Source: a bacterium
GTDB taxonomy: Bacteria > Patescibacteriota > Saccharimonadia > Saccharimonadales > UBA4665
Direction of reading: 5' to 3'
DNA length: 56,946 nt
Assembly: GCA_021783725.1 (NCBI GenBank)
Contig: JAJXTN010000007.1
Coordinates: 1-56,946, forward strand
A model generated the notes under the pieces. The model saw only the letters and a list, made by a program, of their open reading frames with translations, did not search any database and was not told the origin of the DNA. Position 1 is the first letter of the stretch. Every line of letters begins with the position of its first letter. Shown here one piece after another: positions 33,773 through 43,629 of the stretch. Both the position numbers and the translations under genes were made by a program.

Positions 33773-35860
33773 ATGGCAGACAAGAAAACCCCAATCGACA
33801 AAATTCGTAACATTGGTATCATTGCTCACATTGACGCCGGTAAAACCACTACCACAGAAGGTATTCTGTATCGTACTGGCCTTAAGCACAAAATTGGCGC
33901 AGTTCATGAAGGCGAGACCACTACTGACTGGATGGCCCAAGAACGCGAACGTGGTATTACGATTGTGTCGGCGGCGGTTACCAGCTATTGGAAAGGTCAT
34001 CAGATTAACATTATCGATACGCCCGGCCACATTGACTTCACTGTCGAGGTTGAGCGGTCATTGCGCGTACTCGATGGCGCCTGCGTGGTTTTCGACGGCA
34101 AAATGGGTGTCGAAAGTCAGTCAGAAACCGTTTGGCGGCAGGCTGATAAGTATGGCGTACCTCGAATCTGTTTTATTAATAAAATCAACCAAACTGGCGG
34201 TGACTTCTATAAGTCTCTTGATACGATTCACGCTCGCTTAACTAAGCGCGCTTTCCCGATTCACTTACCGATTGGTTTTGAACAGTCAATCAATGGAATT
34301 GTCGATTTGGTCAGTATGAAAGCTTACACCTACAAAGACTTTACCGACCACGAGCTGGTTGAAGGTGAAATCCCAGCTGACATGCTTGATCAAGCTACCA
34401 AAGCTCGATCACTTCTAGTTGAAAATGCCGTAGCTGAAGACGAAACCATACTCGAGAAGTATTTTGAAGTCGGTGAAGAAGGACTTAGTGTCGACGAAAT
34501 CAAACAAGCTATTCGTACGGCCGTATTAAGCGGTAAATTCTTTGCTGTTACTGGTGGTGATGGCCGTGGCGTGATAGTTGAGAAAGTTCTAGATGCCGTT
34601 AATGAATTTTTGCCAAGTCCATTAGACCGGGGTAGTACATGGGGAACTCATCCGAAAACTGGTGATGAAATCGAGCGCAAACCTTCGGAAGCTGAGCCTT
34701 TTGCTGGTCTGGCATTCAAGATTGCTACCGATCCTTTTGTCGGTAAACTAGCTTATTTCCGGGTTTATTCTGGTAAATTGCAATCGGGTAGCTATGTGTT
34801 GAACAGTTCAACCGGCGAGCGCGAGCGAGTTGGTCGAATAGTCCGAATGCAAGCCGATAAGCGTGAAGATGTGACTGAAGTAGGTGCCGGTGACATTGCG
34901 GCCATCGTTGGCCTCAAAGGCACGACGACCGGTAATACGGTATGTGATATTGATCATCCGATTGTGTTGGAGAGCATTACTTTCCCAGAACCACCAGTCT
35001 CGATTGCTATCGAACCAAAGACCAAAGCCGACCAAGAAAAAATGAGTGTTGCTATGCAACGCTTAGCTGAAGAAGATCCGACTTTCCGAATCCGCGTCGA
35101 TGAAGAAACCGGCCAAACTATCATCAGTGGAATGGGCGAGCTTCACCTTGAAATCATTGTTGATCGAATGAAGCGCGAGTTTGGTGTGGAAGCTAATGTT
35201 GGACAACCTCAAGTAGCCTACCGCGAATCGATTCGCAAGTCGGGCGTTGAAGTCCAAGGTAAGTTCATCCGACAGAGTGGTGGTCGTGGTCAGTATGGTG
35301 ATGTTTGGTTGCGAATCAGTCAAAATGATGAAGGTGCCGGCTTTGAATTCATTAACTCGATTAAAGGTGGTGTTGTACCTAGTGAATACATCAAACCAGT
35401 TGAGCAGGGAATTATCGAAGCCATGGCCAACGGCGTTATCGCCGGCTACCCAGTGGTTGATGTTAAAGCCGAATTATATGACGGTAGCTACCACGAAGTT
35501 GACTCCAACGAAATGGCCTTCAAAATAGCCGGTTCAATGGCGTTACAGGAAGGTGTCCGTAAAGCCAGCCCAGTATTGCTTGAACCTATCATGAAAGTCG
35601 TCGTTGTCACGCCTGAGCAATTCATGGGTGATGTTATCGGTGATTTGAATAGTAAGCGTGGCCGAATCGAAAGCATGGAAGACCTGAGTGCTGGCATCAA
35701 AGAAATCACAGCTTTCGTACCCTTGGGTGAAATGTTCGGCTACACTACTAACTTACGAAGTTCGACTCAAGGTCGCGCCAGTTCCAGCATGGAACTAGAC
35801 CACTACGCTGATGTTCCGAACAACGTTGCTGAAGCTATCATTGCCAAAAACGCTAAATAG
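33773..35860 (+). CDS. fusA: Elongation factor G
   Basis: GTPase that drives translocation. The 695 residues have the G1 motif [12 protein letters not shown], switch region RERGITI, G3 DTPGHIDF, and NKINQTG as the G4 element (usually NKMD). Domains II-V follow, with the [10 protein letters not shown] segment of domain IV and the C-terminal [22 protein letters not shown]. Length is typical. AAGGA precedes the ATG. Position after rpsL and rpsG is the classical str-operon order. Confidence 0.96.
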   Translation: MADKKTPIDKIRNIGIIAHIDAGKTTTTEGILYRTGLKHKIGAVHEGETTTDWMAQERERGITIVSAAVTSYWKGHQINIIDTPGHIDFTVEVERSLRVLDGACVVFDGKMGVESQSETVWRQADKYGVPRICFINKINQTGGDFYKSLDTIHARLTKRAFPIHLPIGFEQSINGIVDLVSMKAYTYKDFTDHELVEGEIPADMLDQATKARSLLVENAVAEDETILEKYFEVGEEGLSVDEIKQAIRTAVLSGKFFAVTGGDGRGVIVEKVLDAVNEFLPSPLDRGSTWGTHPKTGDEIERKPSEAEPFAGLAFKIATDPFVGKLAYFRVYSGKLQSGSYVLNSSTGERERVGRIVRMQADKREDVTEVGAGDIAAIVGLKGTTTGNTVCDIDHPIVLESITFPEPPVSIAIEPKTKADQEKMSVAMQRLAEEDPTFRIRVDEETGQTIISGMGELHLEIIVDRMKREFGVEANVGQPQVAYRESIRKSGVEVQGKFIRQSGGRGQYGDVWLRISQNDEGAGFEFINSIKGGVVPSEYIKPVEQGIIEAMANGVIAGYPVVDVKAELYDGSYHEVDSNEMAFKIAGSMALQEGVRKASPVLLEPIMKVVVVTPEQFMGDVIGDLNSKRGRIESMEDLSAGIKEITAFVPLGEMFGYTTNLRSSTQGRASSSMELDHYADVPNNVAEAIIAKNAK

Positions 35861-35872
35861 GTTTCTAAAAAT

Positions 35873-36532
35873 ATGAGTGAAATTGTTACCACTTCACCAG
35901 TTGCCAGAATCATGGAGTTGCATCCAGATGTGTTTACAGCCTTAGCCGGTATCGACAAACCACCGACTAGTTTTAGAACACTAGAAGCTAGACAACGGCT
36001 GGCTGATGACTTGCCGACGGCGCTGAATAATTATGAAGTGGCTGAACTGGGCATTAAGGTGCGCTTTGCTCGACCGCCTGAATTAGATGCTCGACCATCA
36101 GGTCTCAAGGGCGAAATCGCCGCCATCAAATGGCTGGGAATTAATGCCGTAAATAGTGATATCAAGACCGGTATGGTTACTTTTGAAAGCTGTTTAAATC
36201 GACTCGAGGCACTTAAACAAGAAGCGCCAATTCGAGCATCGATTGCAAGGTTTGCTTTAAGACGCCAGTTACCAGAAGTCTATAATTCAAGTATCGGTGA
36301 CACTAAAGCCAATCTGACTGCTATTGGCTTCGCTGACCAAAAGCCAGATGATGCCGATTTGTTATTTGCTAGTCGTCTTGCTAATCAAAAATTAGCCGAA
36401 CATCTATCTTCTAAATACCGTGCCGGCAGCTTGCAATCAGCTACTTTGGATGTTAAACGTCGTGAGCTAGAGATGACAGCTGATAATGCTATGGAAAACC
36501 TAGTAAATGCTCGACGAGCACCTCTTAAATAA
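35873..36532 (+). CDS. Hypothetical protein between fusA and tuf
   Basis: Unrecognised 219-residue soluble, helix-rich protein (RLEALKQEAPIRASIARFAL, DVKRRELEMTADNAMENLV). It begins 12 bp after fusA, probably on the same transcript. A promoter for tuf lies immediately after it. No known motif. Confidence 0.6.
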   Translation: MSEIVTTSPVARIMELHPDVFTALAGIDKPPTSFRTLEARQRLADDLPTALNNYEVAELGIKVRFARPPELDARPSGLKGEIAAIKWLGINAVNSDIKTGMVTFESCLNRLEALKQEAPIRASIARFALRRQLPEVYNSSIGDTKANLTAIGFADQKPDDADLLFASRLANQKLAEHLSSKYRAGSLQSATLDVKRRELEMTADNAMENLVNARRAPLK

Positions 36533-36558
36533 TAATAAATAGTAGCTCTCAGTAAGTC

Positions 36559-36587
36559 TTTACAAAATAATGATTCTTCTCTATACT
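36559..36587 (+). promoter_or_regulatory. Promoter of tuf
   Basis: TTTACA (36559-36564), 17 bp, TATACT (36582-36587). Start near 36594, giving a leader of about 74 nt that includes the palindrome TTAACTAGTTAA (36634-36645) and AAGGAG before the ATG. Confidence 0.65.
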
Positions 36588-36667
36588 GTCTTCGGTAACC
36601 TGTGTGGGGTCTAATATCCGCATGCATACAACAATTAACTAGTTAAATAATCAAGGAGCCTAACTAC

Positions 36668-37852
36668 ATGGCAGAAAATTTCGATCGCAGTAAGCCTCAC
36701 GTCAACGTCGGAACTATGGGTCACGTTGACCACGGTAAAACTACTCTAACCGCCGCTATCACGGCTGTCTTGGCTAAGAAATTGCCAAGCGCAATCAACA
36801 AACCGGTCGCTTATGACCAAATCGATAACGCTCCAGAAGAGCGCGCTCGTGGTATTACGATTGCCACCTCTCACCAAGAATACGAAAGTGAAAAGCGTCA
36901 CTACGCTCACGTCGACATGCCTGGTCACGCCGACTACGTCAAGAACATGATTACCGGAGCTGCTCAAATCGATGGCGCCATTCTAGTTGTTGGCGCTAAC
37001 GACGGTCCATTACCGCAAACACGCGAGCACGTTTTGTTGGCTCGCCAGGTTGGTGTTCCTTCAATTTTGGTATTCATGAACAAAATGGACTTGGCTGATC
37101 CTGAATTGGTTGAGTTAGTCGAAGAAGAAATTCGCGATTTACTCGAAAAGAATGGTTTTGACCGTAACTGCCCAATCATCAAAGGTTCAGCTACCAAAGC
37201 TCTAGAAGGCGATGCAGCTAACGAAGAGGCCATTATGGAACTCGTCAAAGCTATGGATGATTTCATTCCTGAACCTAAGCGCGAACTCGACAAGCCTTTC
37301 CTGATGCCTATCGAAGATGTTTTCTCTATCAAGGGTCGTGGAACAGTTGCTACTGGACGTGTTGAAGCTGGAATCGTCAAAGTTAACGAAGAAGTTGAAA
37401 TAGTCGGTATCCGACCAACTACTAAAAGCGTTGTAACTGGTGTCGAAATGTTCAAGAAGAATCTTGATCAAGGTCAAGCTGGTGACAACGTTGGAATTTT
37501 GCTTCGTGGTATTGAGCGTGATGATATCGAGCGCGGTCAAGTTTTGGCTAAGCCAGGTAGCATTACACCACACACTGAATTTGATAGTGAAGTTTATATC
37601 CTTACCAAAGATGAAGGTGGTCGTCACACACCATTCTTCAAGGGTTACAAGCCTCAGTTTTACTTCCGTACGACTGACGTAACCGGTGAAGTTGAACTTC
37701 CAGCCGATAAAGAAATGGTCATGCCAGGTGACACCATTACTTTCAAAGTAAAATTGCTAGCTCCAATTGCTATGGAGCAAGGACTACGCTTCGCTATTCG
37801 TGAAGGTGGTCGCACAGTTGGTGCCGGTGTTGTTACTAAAATCATCAAATAG
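36668..37852 (+). CDS. tuf: Elongation factor Tu
   Basis: Delivers aminoacyl-tRNA to the ribosome. The 394 residues include G1 [12 protein letters not shown], switch I/II elements [16 protein letters not shown] and [19 protein letters not shown]4 NKMDLAD, then domains 2 and 3 ending in [14 protein letters not shown]. Length is typical. It has its own promoter and is followed by a strong terminator, so it can be expressed apart from the str operon. Confidence 0.97.
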   Translation: MAENFDRSKPHVNVGTMGHVDHGKTTLTAAITAVLAKKLPSAINKPVAYDQIDNAPEERARGITIATSHQEYESEKRHYAHVDMPGHADYVKNMITGAAQIDGAILVVGANDGPLPQTREHVLLARQVGVPSILVFMNKMDLADPELVELVEEEIRDLLEKNGFDRNCPIIKGSATKALEGDAANEEAIMELVKAMDDFIPEPKRELDKPFLMPIEDVFSIKGRGTVATGRVEAGIVKVNEEVEIVGIRPTTKSVVTGVEMFKKNLDQGQAGDNVGILLRGIERDDIERGQVLAKPGSITPHTEFDSEVYILTKDEGGRHTPFFKGYKPQFYFRTTDVTGEVELPADKEMVMPGDTITFKVKLLAPIAMEQGLRFAIREGGRTVGAGVVTKIIK

Positions 37853-37870
37853 TTAACTAGTATTTGATTG

Positions 37871-37902
37871 TCAAAAAGCTCCGAGCAATCGGAGCTTTTT
37901 GA
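37871..37902 (+). terminator. Terminator of tuf
   Basis: AAAAAGCTCCGA and TCGGAGCTTTTT form a 12-bp stem around GCAA, with the T-run formed by the 3' arm. Its symmetry means it could work in both directions. Confidence 0.85.
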
Positions 37903-37976
37903 TATCCAGTATCCCGGTAGTATGATATGACATATATCAAAGTTGCCAAGATTATTGATTATAAGGAGAATGTTAG

Positions 37977-38285
37977 ATGTCCGAACAATCATTATATTTT
38001 CACTTTTATGGACCGCCTCACAACACTACTGAAGGTTATGAGCGATGTTTTTCAATTGGCTACACCCTTAAACTAGGAGCAGTCGCTTTTAGAAATTACG
38101 GTGATCGTGACGTTAGAATTAGCTATCTAGAAATATATGATCACTCCGAGGGCTACGATGATTTTAGTAGATTGGCCGGAGCAATTTCCGGAGACCCTAA
38201 AGATTTAGTAGATCTAATGTCTAACGACCGTGATTTGGCTTGGGCGGTGGAAATGGCTTCAGATAAACAAGGGGCTTTTAAATAG
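37977..38285 (+). CDS. Hypothetical protein (102 residues)
   Basis: Unrecognised acidic soluble protein (DHSEGYDDFSRLAGAISGDP). AAGGAGA lies 9 nt before the ATG. It stands between the tuf terminator and the S10 promoter together with the next small gene. No motif; coding is supported by the ribosome-binding site and protein-like composition. Confidence 0.55.
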   Translation: MSEQSLYFHFYGPPHNTTEGYERCFSIGYTLKLGAVAFRNYGDRDVRISYLEIYDHSEGYDDFSRLAGAISGDPKDLVDLMSNDRDLAWAVEMASDKQGAFK

Positions 38286-38371
38286 CGACATACATCGTAT
38301 TCGTGCAACCCGACTATCGGTTAAGTTGAGTTGAGTTGTTTAATTATAGCTATTAAGTATCGGAGTTAATT

Positions 38372-38635
38372 ATGGCAAATGAAAATCAGCTTCCTTGCAC
38401 TGTAGATTTTGTTAATAAAGCTTTAAATCATGGTTTCGGTCAAGAAGCGGTCGATTATTTACAAACAGAATCTGGTCAATTATTCTGTCGTAGGTCTGGA
38501 GAGTGCGCTTTGAACATAGATAAACAGGGTAATATGACGGTAAATATCTGTGAACGACTGCCGGGAGTTGCTGCATTACTAGTGAATCGTTTTTCTAGTG
38601 AACCACTTGTACCGGACGCATCGCGTACATACTAA
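38372..38635 (+). CDS. Hypothetical protein (87 residues)
   Basis: Unrecognised soluble protein with four cysteines (LPCTVDF, FCRRSGEC, NICERL). Spacing CRRSGEC could bind metal, but there is no matching second pair in a known finger arrangement. It follows the previous small gene after 86 bp and precedes the S10 promoter. Confidence 0.5.
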   Translation: MANENQLPCTVDFVNKALNHGFGQEAVDYLQTESGQLFCRRSGECALNIDKQGNMTVNICERLPGVAALLVNRFSSEPLVPDASRTY

Positions 38636-38655
38636 CTACTTATTGGTAACTAAGC

Positions 38656-38684
38656 TTGAAAAAAGTCATTAAAACAGATATAAT
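38656..38684 (+). promoter_or_regulatory. Promoter of the S10 operon
   Basis: TTGAAA (38656-38661), 17 bp, TATAAT (38679-38684). The start near 38691 gives a leader of about 160 nt to rpsJ, containing the repeat at 38718-38795 and the hairpin at 38820-38837. Confidence 0.7.
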
Positions 38685-38717
38685 CCGCTTATACAACTAA
38701 TTTTGCTGACTAAAAGT

Positions 38718-38795
38718 GACCGCCAGGCGGTCATCCTGAGCCAAGCCAAAGGATCTCGTTGATGTACGAGATTCCTCCACTCCGGTCGGAATGAC
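38718..38795. repeat. REP-like palindromic repeat in the S10 leader
   Basis: GACCGCC/GGCGGTC (38718-38732) overlaps a larger structure closed by GTCAT/ATGAC (38730-38734, 38791-38795) with an inner ATCTCGT/ACGAGAT hairpin (38753-38772). The phrases CATCCTGAG, AAGGATCTCG and CGGAATGACA resemble a repeat family widespread in bacterial intergenic DNA. A separate hairpin ACCGAT/ATCGGT (38820-38837) sits just before the rpsJ Shine-Dalgarno. Confidence 0.65.
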
Positions 38796-38851
38796 ACTGA
38801 CGAGCATGTTACAGCAACGACCGATATAACGATCGGTAAGGAGATATGATT

Positions 38852-39178
38852 ATGGCAGACGCCAAACCAGAAGTGAAACAACGAATTCGGATTCGTCTAA
38901 AAGCCTATGACCACAAAGTCATCGATCAGGCCGCCAAGCAAATTATTGACACCGCTTTGCGCACCGGCGCTAGCCTAGCCGGACCGATTCCATTGCCAAC
39001 TCGACGCAGTACTTTTACAGTCATCAAAAGCCCACACGTCTACAAAAAAGGTCGTGAACAATTTGAAATGCGTGTTCATAAGCGTTTGATTGACGTATTT
39101 GAACCAACACCCAAGACTATCGATTCATTAATGAATTTGTCACTGCCAGCCGGTTGTGACGTTGAAATCAAGATGTAA
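38852..39178 (+). CDS. rpsJ: 30S ribosomal protein S10
   Basis: S10 is part of the 30S head and also partners NusB in antitermination. 108 residues from ATG 38852; an ATG at 38846 is too close to the AAGGAG site. The [16 protein letters not shown] start, [19 protein letters not shown] core and [21 protein letters not shown] end are typical. Unlike the usual S10 operon it is separated from rplC by about 600 bp holding a terminator and a small gene. Confidence 0.96.
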   Translation: MADAKPEVKQRIRIRLKAYDHKVIDQAAKQIIDTALRTGASLAGPIPLPTRRSTFTVIKSPHVYKKGREQFEMRVHKRLIDVFEPTPKTIDSLMNLSLPAGCDVEIKM

Positions 39179-39202
39179 TCATACCTGGTAAGCATTAACT
39201 AC

Positions 39203-39233
39203 TTGACTATAGCTATATTACAACCTAGTATTG
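39203..39233 (+). promoter_or_regulatory. Promoter upstream of an early terminator
   Basis: TTGACT (39203-39208), 17 bp, TAGTAT (near 39226-39231). The start near 39239 lies 40 bp before the terminator at 39279-39310, so it would yield a short RNA or an attenuated transcript for the gene at 39325. Confidence 0.45.
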
Positions 39234-39278
39234 AATGCATATGATCAGACATAAACAAAGACTTATTCATTAATGCGG

Positions 39279-39310
39279 AATCGCCCAAGCAATTGGGCGA
39301 TTTTTTTTTA
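39279..39310 (+). terminator. Terminator between rpsJ and rplC
   Basis: AATCGCCCAA and TTGGGCGATT pair around GCAA-type loop, followed by a run of nine T. Very strong intrinsic terminator. It splits the S10 operon after rpsJ and sits 14 bp before the small gene at 39325. Confidence 0.85.
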
Positions 39311-39324
39311 TAAGGAGACATAAT

Positions 39325-39573
39325 ATGACTCAAAGTGTAGACAATAGACCATTAAGCCATGAGTTGAGCGGACTAAATCGGCCGGTAGAATTGTACAGTT
39401 TAGAACCGGGCGATCTTATTCGTGCCGAATTGCCTCTAACATGTCGAAGCTGTCCAGAACTTCAAGCAAAGCTAGGAGAAATGGCTTTTTGGATACCTGA
39501 AGGCCGTATTTCTCCCCAGAAAGCCGCTAACTTGTTAATTGAAAAGACTATCTGTTGCAAAACTCAGTACTAG
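39325..39573 (+). CDS. Hypothetical protein with cysteine pairs (82 residues)
   Basis: Unrecognised. TCRSCPEL and TICCKTQ give a CxxC pair and a CC pair about 45 residues apart, which could form a metal site. AAGGAGA lies at a good distance from the ATG. The gene stands between the strong terminator and rplC. Function unknown. Confidence 0.55.
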   Translation: MTQSVDNRPLSHELSGLNRPVELYSLEPGDLIRAELPLTCRSCPELQAKLGEMAFWIPEGRISPQKAANLLIEKTICCKTQY

Positions 39574-39631
39574 TCAATTGAAATGTTGGCAATAAATTAT
39601 CGACCAAACGTATTGTAGAATTAGCAACGCA

Positions 39632-39661
39632 TTGACAGGAGTAATCAATAAGTGCTACTCT
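39632..39661 (+). promoter_or_regulatory. Possible promoter of rplC and downstream genes
   Basis: TTGACA (39632-39637) with TACTCT (39656-39661) at 18 bp. The -10 box is weak. A promoter is expected here because a strong terminator lies upstream. Confidence 0.35.
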
Positions 39662-39777
39662 ATTACGGTATCTTTGAAAGACAAGTACTTGGAATACTAA
39701 GTAGGTCTGCCCATAACAGAGGTAGAAACCACTTGTAACCAAGATTTTTTATGTCAGCTATTGATACGGAAACACCT

Positions 39778-40392
39778 ATGAAAGCTTTAATTACCCGCAA
39801 ACTAGGCATGACTAGCACCATCGCAGATGATGGTGTGGTTCAAGCCATCACTTTGCTATCCGTTTCTGAACACACAGTATTGCATCACAAGACTGACGAA
39901 AAAGACGGCTATACTGCCATTCAAGTCGGCGCCGAAACAGCCAAGAAGCTTAGTAAAAGCGTCGCCGGTCATGTCAAATCAGCTAAGGTTATGCCAAAGA
40001 TTATTCGTGAATTCCGCATTAATGACATACCTGAAGAACTCAACGTCGGCAGCAAAATCAGCGCCGACGTTTTTAGTGTCGGCGACACAGTTAATGTTAC
40101 CGGTTTGACTAAAGGTAAGGGTTGGGCTGGTACTATTCGTCGCCACAACTTCCACCGTCAACGCAAAACTCACGGTGGTAAAGGCGATACTCGTAAACCA
40201 GGTTCAATCGGTTCAATGTACCCCCAGCACATTTTCAAAGGCACACGCATGGCCGGCCAACTTGGTCACGAGCAAATCACTGTCCGCAATCTGAAGATTG
40301 CTTTGGTCGATATGGAACGTGGCGTCATTGGTGTCACCGGTGCTGTGCCTGGACCAAACAAAGGCATTCTGCTTGTTAAGGGAGTCAAATAA
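39778..40392 (+). CDS. rplC: 50S ribosomal protein L3
   Basis: L3 helps nucleate 50S assembly near the peptidyl-transferase centre. 204 residues from ATG 39778, where MKALITRKLGMT aligns with the family start; an in-frame ATG at 39751 would add nine residues and has no ribosome-binding site. The signature KGKGWAGTIRRHNF and HGGKGDTRKPGSIG is present. The TAATG overlap with rplD indicates coupling. Confidence 0.95.
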   Translation: MKALITRKLGMTSTIADDGVVQAITLLSVSEHTVLHHKTDEKDGYTAIQVGAETAKKLSKSVAGHVKSAKVMPKIIREFRINDIPEELNVGSKISADVFSVGDTVNVTGLTKGKGWAGTIRRHNFHRQRKTHGGKGDTRKPGSIGSMYPQHIFKGTRMAGQLGHEQITVRNLKIALVDMERGVIGVTGAVPGPNKGILLVKGVK

Positions 40393-41033
40393 TGGCGATC
40401 GCAACTTATACAAAGACTGGCACTAAAGCCACTACTGCCGCCAAACTTGATAAGCAAGTTTTTGGTATCATTCCAGAGAATCATGATTTATTGAAATTGG
40501 CTTACACTACCTACTTATCAAATGGTCGTGAAAATTTAGCTGTAACTAAAACTCGTGGTCTCGTCAGCGGTGGTGGTAAGAAACCTTGGAAGCAAAAAGG
40601 TACCGGCCGAGCTCGTTTCGGTTCGACTCGTAACCCTATTTGGCGCGGTGGTGGTATTGCTTTTGGTCCAACCGGCGAAGAGAATTACACCAAACAGCTT
40701 AATCTTAAATCCAAGCGCCAAGCTATTCGCCAAGCTCTAAGCCTAGCCTCTGAATCCGGTAAAGTTAGCGTTATCGAAGCTCTAGAAATCAAGACTGGCA
40801 AAACTAGCGATCTAGTCAAATTATTAGCTAAAGTCAGTGCCGTCCGTAATGTACTAATCGTCGTCGACCACAAATCACCTGAACTAACTCGAGCTAGCAA
40901 AAACCTGACAGAAGTTAAAGTCGTAGCCGCCAAATATCTAAATGTTTTCGACATATTAAATGCCGATAGTATTTTGTTCACCAGTTCAGCTCTAGCTCCA
41001 GTCAGTGACTGGTTGGGCAAGGAGACTAAATAA
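40392..41033 (+). CDS. rplD: 50S ribosomal protein L4
   Basis: L4 lines the peptide exit tunnel and in many bacteria regulates the S10 operon. 213 residues with the tunnel-loop segment GGGKKPWKQKGTGRARFGS and the conserved GGGIAFGP. The last codons, AAG GAG ACT AAA, double as the Shine-Dalgarno of rplW. Start and stop overlap neighbours by one base each. Confidence 0.95.
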   Translation: MAIATYTKTGTKATTAAKLDKQVFGIIPENHDLLKLAYTTYLSNGRENLAVTKTRGLVSGGGKKPWKQKGTGRARFGSTRNPIWRGGGIAFGPTGEENYTKQLNLKSKRQAIRQALSLASESGKVSVIEALEIKTGKTSDLVKLLAKVSAVRNVLIVVDHKSPELTRASKNLTEVKVVAAKYLNVFDILNADSILFTSSALAPVSDWLGKETK

Positions 41034-41479
41034 TGAGTAAAACTATCACTTTGCGTCCTCGCTTGAACGAGAAAACCTACGCCTTGAGTAACTCGCGAGT
41101 TTACGTCTTTGAAGTCGACAAGAATGTTAACAAGCACTCTATTGCCCGAGCTGTTGAAGCTCAGTTTGAAGTTAAAGTCCAGTCGGTTAACACGACTAAT
41201 ATTTCTGGTAAAGCCAAGCGAATCATCAGTCTTAATGGTAAGCGCATGGTCAATGCTGACGGCAATCGTAATGATATTCGTAAAGCCTATGTCACCCTAG
41301 AAGACGGTCACAGTCTGCCATTCTTCAATGCCGTTGAAGAAGCTGAGCAGAAACAGGATGCTATTCAGGAAAAAGTTGATAAAGCTGTAACTAAGCAAGC
41401 GGCTAAAGATTCTAAGCCTAAGCGCGGACTACACTTACCTTTGACTAAAAAATCAGCTGACGACAAGGAGACCAAGTAA
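41033..41479 (+). CDS. rplW: 50S ribosomal protein L23 with C-terminal extension
   Basis: L23 sits at the tunnel exit and docks trigger factor. The core (about 1-95, RPRLNEKTYALSNSRVYVFEV, KRIISLNGKRM) is normal, but the 148-residue total is about 50 longer than usual because of a charged tail (EAEQKQDAIQEKVDKAVTKQ). The final KETK codons contain the rplB Shine-Dalgarno. Confidence 0.93.
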   Translation: MSKTITLRPRLNEKTYALSNSRVYVFEVDKNVNKHSIARAVEAQFEVKVQSVNTTNISGKAKRIISLNGKRMVNADGNRNDIRKAYVTLEDGHSLPFFNAVEEAEQKQDAIQEKVDKAVTKQAAKDSKPKRGLHLPLTKKSADDKETK

Positions 41480-42333
41480 TGGCTATTAAAGCTTACAATC
41501 CAACGACTCCTGGCCGTCGTGGCATGACTACTCAGGACTTTGACTCCATTACTACCAAGAAACCATTGCGTTCATTATTGGTGGCTAAACGTCGCGGTAA
41601 CGGCCGCAACAATCAAGGTCGGATCACGACTCGGCACAAGGGTGGTGGCGCTCGTAAGTTTTACCGCTTAGTTAATTTCAACTTGGCTACCGGTATCACG
41701 GCTACTATTGAGCACATTGAATATGATCCAAACCGTAGTGCCCGTATTGCTCGCATCAAAGAAGCTAATGGTATTTATCATTACATTTTGGCCGCCAATG
41801 GTATGCAAGTTGGCCAAGTCATTACTAGTGGTGACGAAGTCTCGATCGATGTCGGCAACCGCTTACCACTCAAGAATATTCCAGTTGGTAGTACTATCCA
41901 CGCCATTGAACTGCAAGCCGGCCGTGGCGCCCAACTAGTTCGAAGTGCTGGCAACAGCGCACAACTAATGGGTCGTGACAACGGTTACGCACAAGTGCGC
42001 TTGCCGAGTGGTGAAGTACGCTTGATTAACGAGATGTGTACCGCTAGCCTGGGTGTTATTGGTAACGAGCAGCATCAGAACGTCAAAATCGGTAAAGCTG
42101 GACGTAATCGTCATCTTGGCAAACGACCAAGTGTTCGTGGAGTTGTTATGAATGCCGTTGATCACCCACATGGCGGTGGAGACGGTGGACGACATGGTGT
42201 TGGTGGTGGTAAAGATCATGGTGCTGCACCCAAAACTCCTTGGGGTCAGAAAACTCTTGGCTTCAAAACTCGTCGACGTAAGAGTACTACTAAATTTATT
42301 GTAAGAAGCCGTCATTTGGCTAAGAGGAAATAA
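41479..42333 (+). CDS. rplB: 50S ribosomal protein L2
   Basis: L2 binds 23S rRNA near the peptidyl-transferase centre. The 284 residues include [19 protein letters not shown] near the N-terminus and [20 protein letters not shown] with the conserved histidine near 235. Length is typical. It follows rplW with a TAATG overlap and precedes rpsS by 2 bp. Confidence 0.97.
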   Translation: MAIKAYNPTTPGRRGMTTQDFDSITTKKPLRSLLVAKRRGNGRNNQGRITTRHKGGGARKFYRLVNFNLATGITATIEHIEYDPNRSARIARIKEANGIYHYILAANGMQVGQVITSGDEVSIDVGNRLPLKNIPVGSTIHAIELQAGRGAQLVRSAGNSAQLMGRDNGYAQVRLPSGEVRLINEMCTASLGVIGNEQHQNVKIGKAGRNRHLGKRPSVRGVVMNAVDHPHGGGDGGRHGVGGGKDHGAAPKTPWGQKTLGFKTRRRKSTTKFIVRSRHLAKRK

Positions 42334-42335
42334 GC

Positions 42336-42614
42336 ATGTCACGTTCACTCAAAAAAGGACCATTCATCGATTTCAAACTTTCCAAGAAAGTTAATGCTCT
42401 TGGTAATGACGACCGTACGATTATCAAAACTTGGGCTCGTGGTAGTACGATTTCACCAGAATTCGTGGGTCGCACAATTGCAGTTCACAATGGCAAAGTT
42501 CATGTTCCGGTGTTTATTACTGAAAATATGGTTGGCCATAAACTTGGTGAATTCAGCCCAACTCGTAAATTCCGTAGCCATGGTGGCAAAATGGCGAAAG
42601 GTGCAAAGGCTTAA
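42336..42614 (+). CDS. rpsS: 30S ribosomal protein S19
   Basis: Head protein that contacts the A-site finger. 92 residues starting [19 protein letters not shown] and containing the signature [24 protein letters not shown] (slightly rearranged around the usual VGHKLGEF). Typical length; 2-bp gaps on both sides in the operon. Confidence 0.96.
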   Translation: MSRSLKKGPFIDFKLSKKVNALGNDDRTIIKTWARGSTISPEFVGRTIAVHNGKVHVPVFITENMVGHKLGEFSPTRKFRSHGGKMAKGAKA

Positions 42615-42616
42615 TT

Positions 42617-43000
42617 ATGGCAGTTCAAGCAATCGCTAAAGGAGTTAGAATGAGCCCTCGTAAAGTGGCTGTTGTGGCGGCTTTAGTTCGTGGTCGAAGC
42701 GTTGAAGACGCTTTGACGATACTTGAACATACTCCACGCCGAACAGCTTTGCCAGTTAGTAAAGTCATCGCTAGCGCCAAAGCCAATGCTGAGCACAATC
42801 ACAATCTCAAACCAGGCACATTGCAGATTGTTGAGATTACTGTGACTCATGGGCCACGATTGAAGCGTTATCGTCCAGCCGCTCACGGTCGGGCCTTGCC
42901 ATTCCAACGCCGTAGCAGTCACATTAAAGTTGTTGTTGACGGTGAAGTTCGTGAAGTAAAGAAGCCAGTTAAAGCTGCTGTTAAGAAAGAGGCAAAATAA
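42617..43000 (+). CDS. rplV: 50S ribosomal protein L22
   Basis: L22 extends into the exit tunnel. 127 residues with KGVRMSPRKVAVVAALVRGR, the loop HGPRLKRYRPAAHGRALPF and a short basic tail (VKKPVKAAVKKEAK) beyond the usual end. The ATG is the normal start; the stop overlaps rpsC by one base. Confidence 0.95.
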   Translation: MAVQAIAKGVRMSPRKVAVVAALVRGRSVEDALTILEHTPRRTALPVSKVIASAKANAEHNHNLKPGTLQIVEITVTHGPRLKRYRPAAHGRALPFQRRSSHIKVVVDGEVREVKKPVKAAVKKEAK

Positions 43001-43629
43001 TGGGACAAAAAGTTAACCCCATCAGCTATCGCCTGCAATTGAACAAAAACTGGCGTAGCAAATGGTTCGTCAATAAGCGTGATTATGCTAAATTCTTGCA
43101 TGATGATTTAGCTGTGCGCCGTTTGATCCAGAACAAACTCGGCAGTCGAGCAGCTATCAACAAAGTTGAAATTAGCCGCACGCCTAACCTAGTCACTGTG
43201 ACGATTGCGACAGCTAAAGCTGGTGTCGTGATTGGCCGTGGTGGTACAGGTGCAACTGAACTCAAAGACGCTATTGAACGAATTTATGAAACATCAGTCC
43301 GAGTCAATATCGAAGAAGTTAAAAAGCCTGATTTATACGCCAAATTAGTGGCTGAGAACATCGCTCACCAACTGGAACGCCGGATGAGTTTCCGTCGAGC
43401 TATCAAATCAACAGCCGCCGCTACCATGCGCGCTGGGGCCAAAGGTGTGCGTATTCAAGTATCCGGTCGTCTGAATGGCGCTGAAATGTCGCGTCGCGAA
43501 AAAGAAGTCGCCGGCAGTGTGCCATTGCACACTCTGCGCGCTGATATCGACTATGCTCAAGTGACCGCACAAACCGTAGCCGGTACTATCGGCGTTAAAG
43601 TATGGATATATAAGGGAGAAGCTCAGTAA
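43000..43629 (+). CDS. rpsC: 30S ribosomal protein S3
   Basis: S3 guards the mRNA entry channel. 209 residues starting [13 protein letters not shown]; a KH domain with [18 protein letters not shown] (about 67-84) and the C-terminal domain with [19 protein letters not shown] and [13 protein letters not shown]. Length typical. Overlaps rplV and rplP by one base. Confidence 0.96.
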   Translation: MGQKVNPISYRLQLNKNWRSKWFVNKRDYAKFLHDDLAVRRLIQNKLGSRAAINKVEISRTPNLVTVTIATAKAGVVIGRGGTGATELKDAIERIYETSVRVNIEEVKKPDLYAKLVAENIAHQLERRMSFRRAIKSTAAATMRAGAKGVRIQVSGRLNGAEMSRREKEVAGSVPLHTLRADIDYAQVTAQTVAGTIGVKVWIYKGEAQ

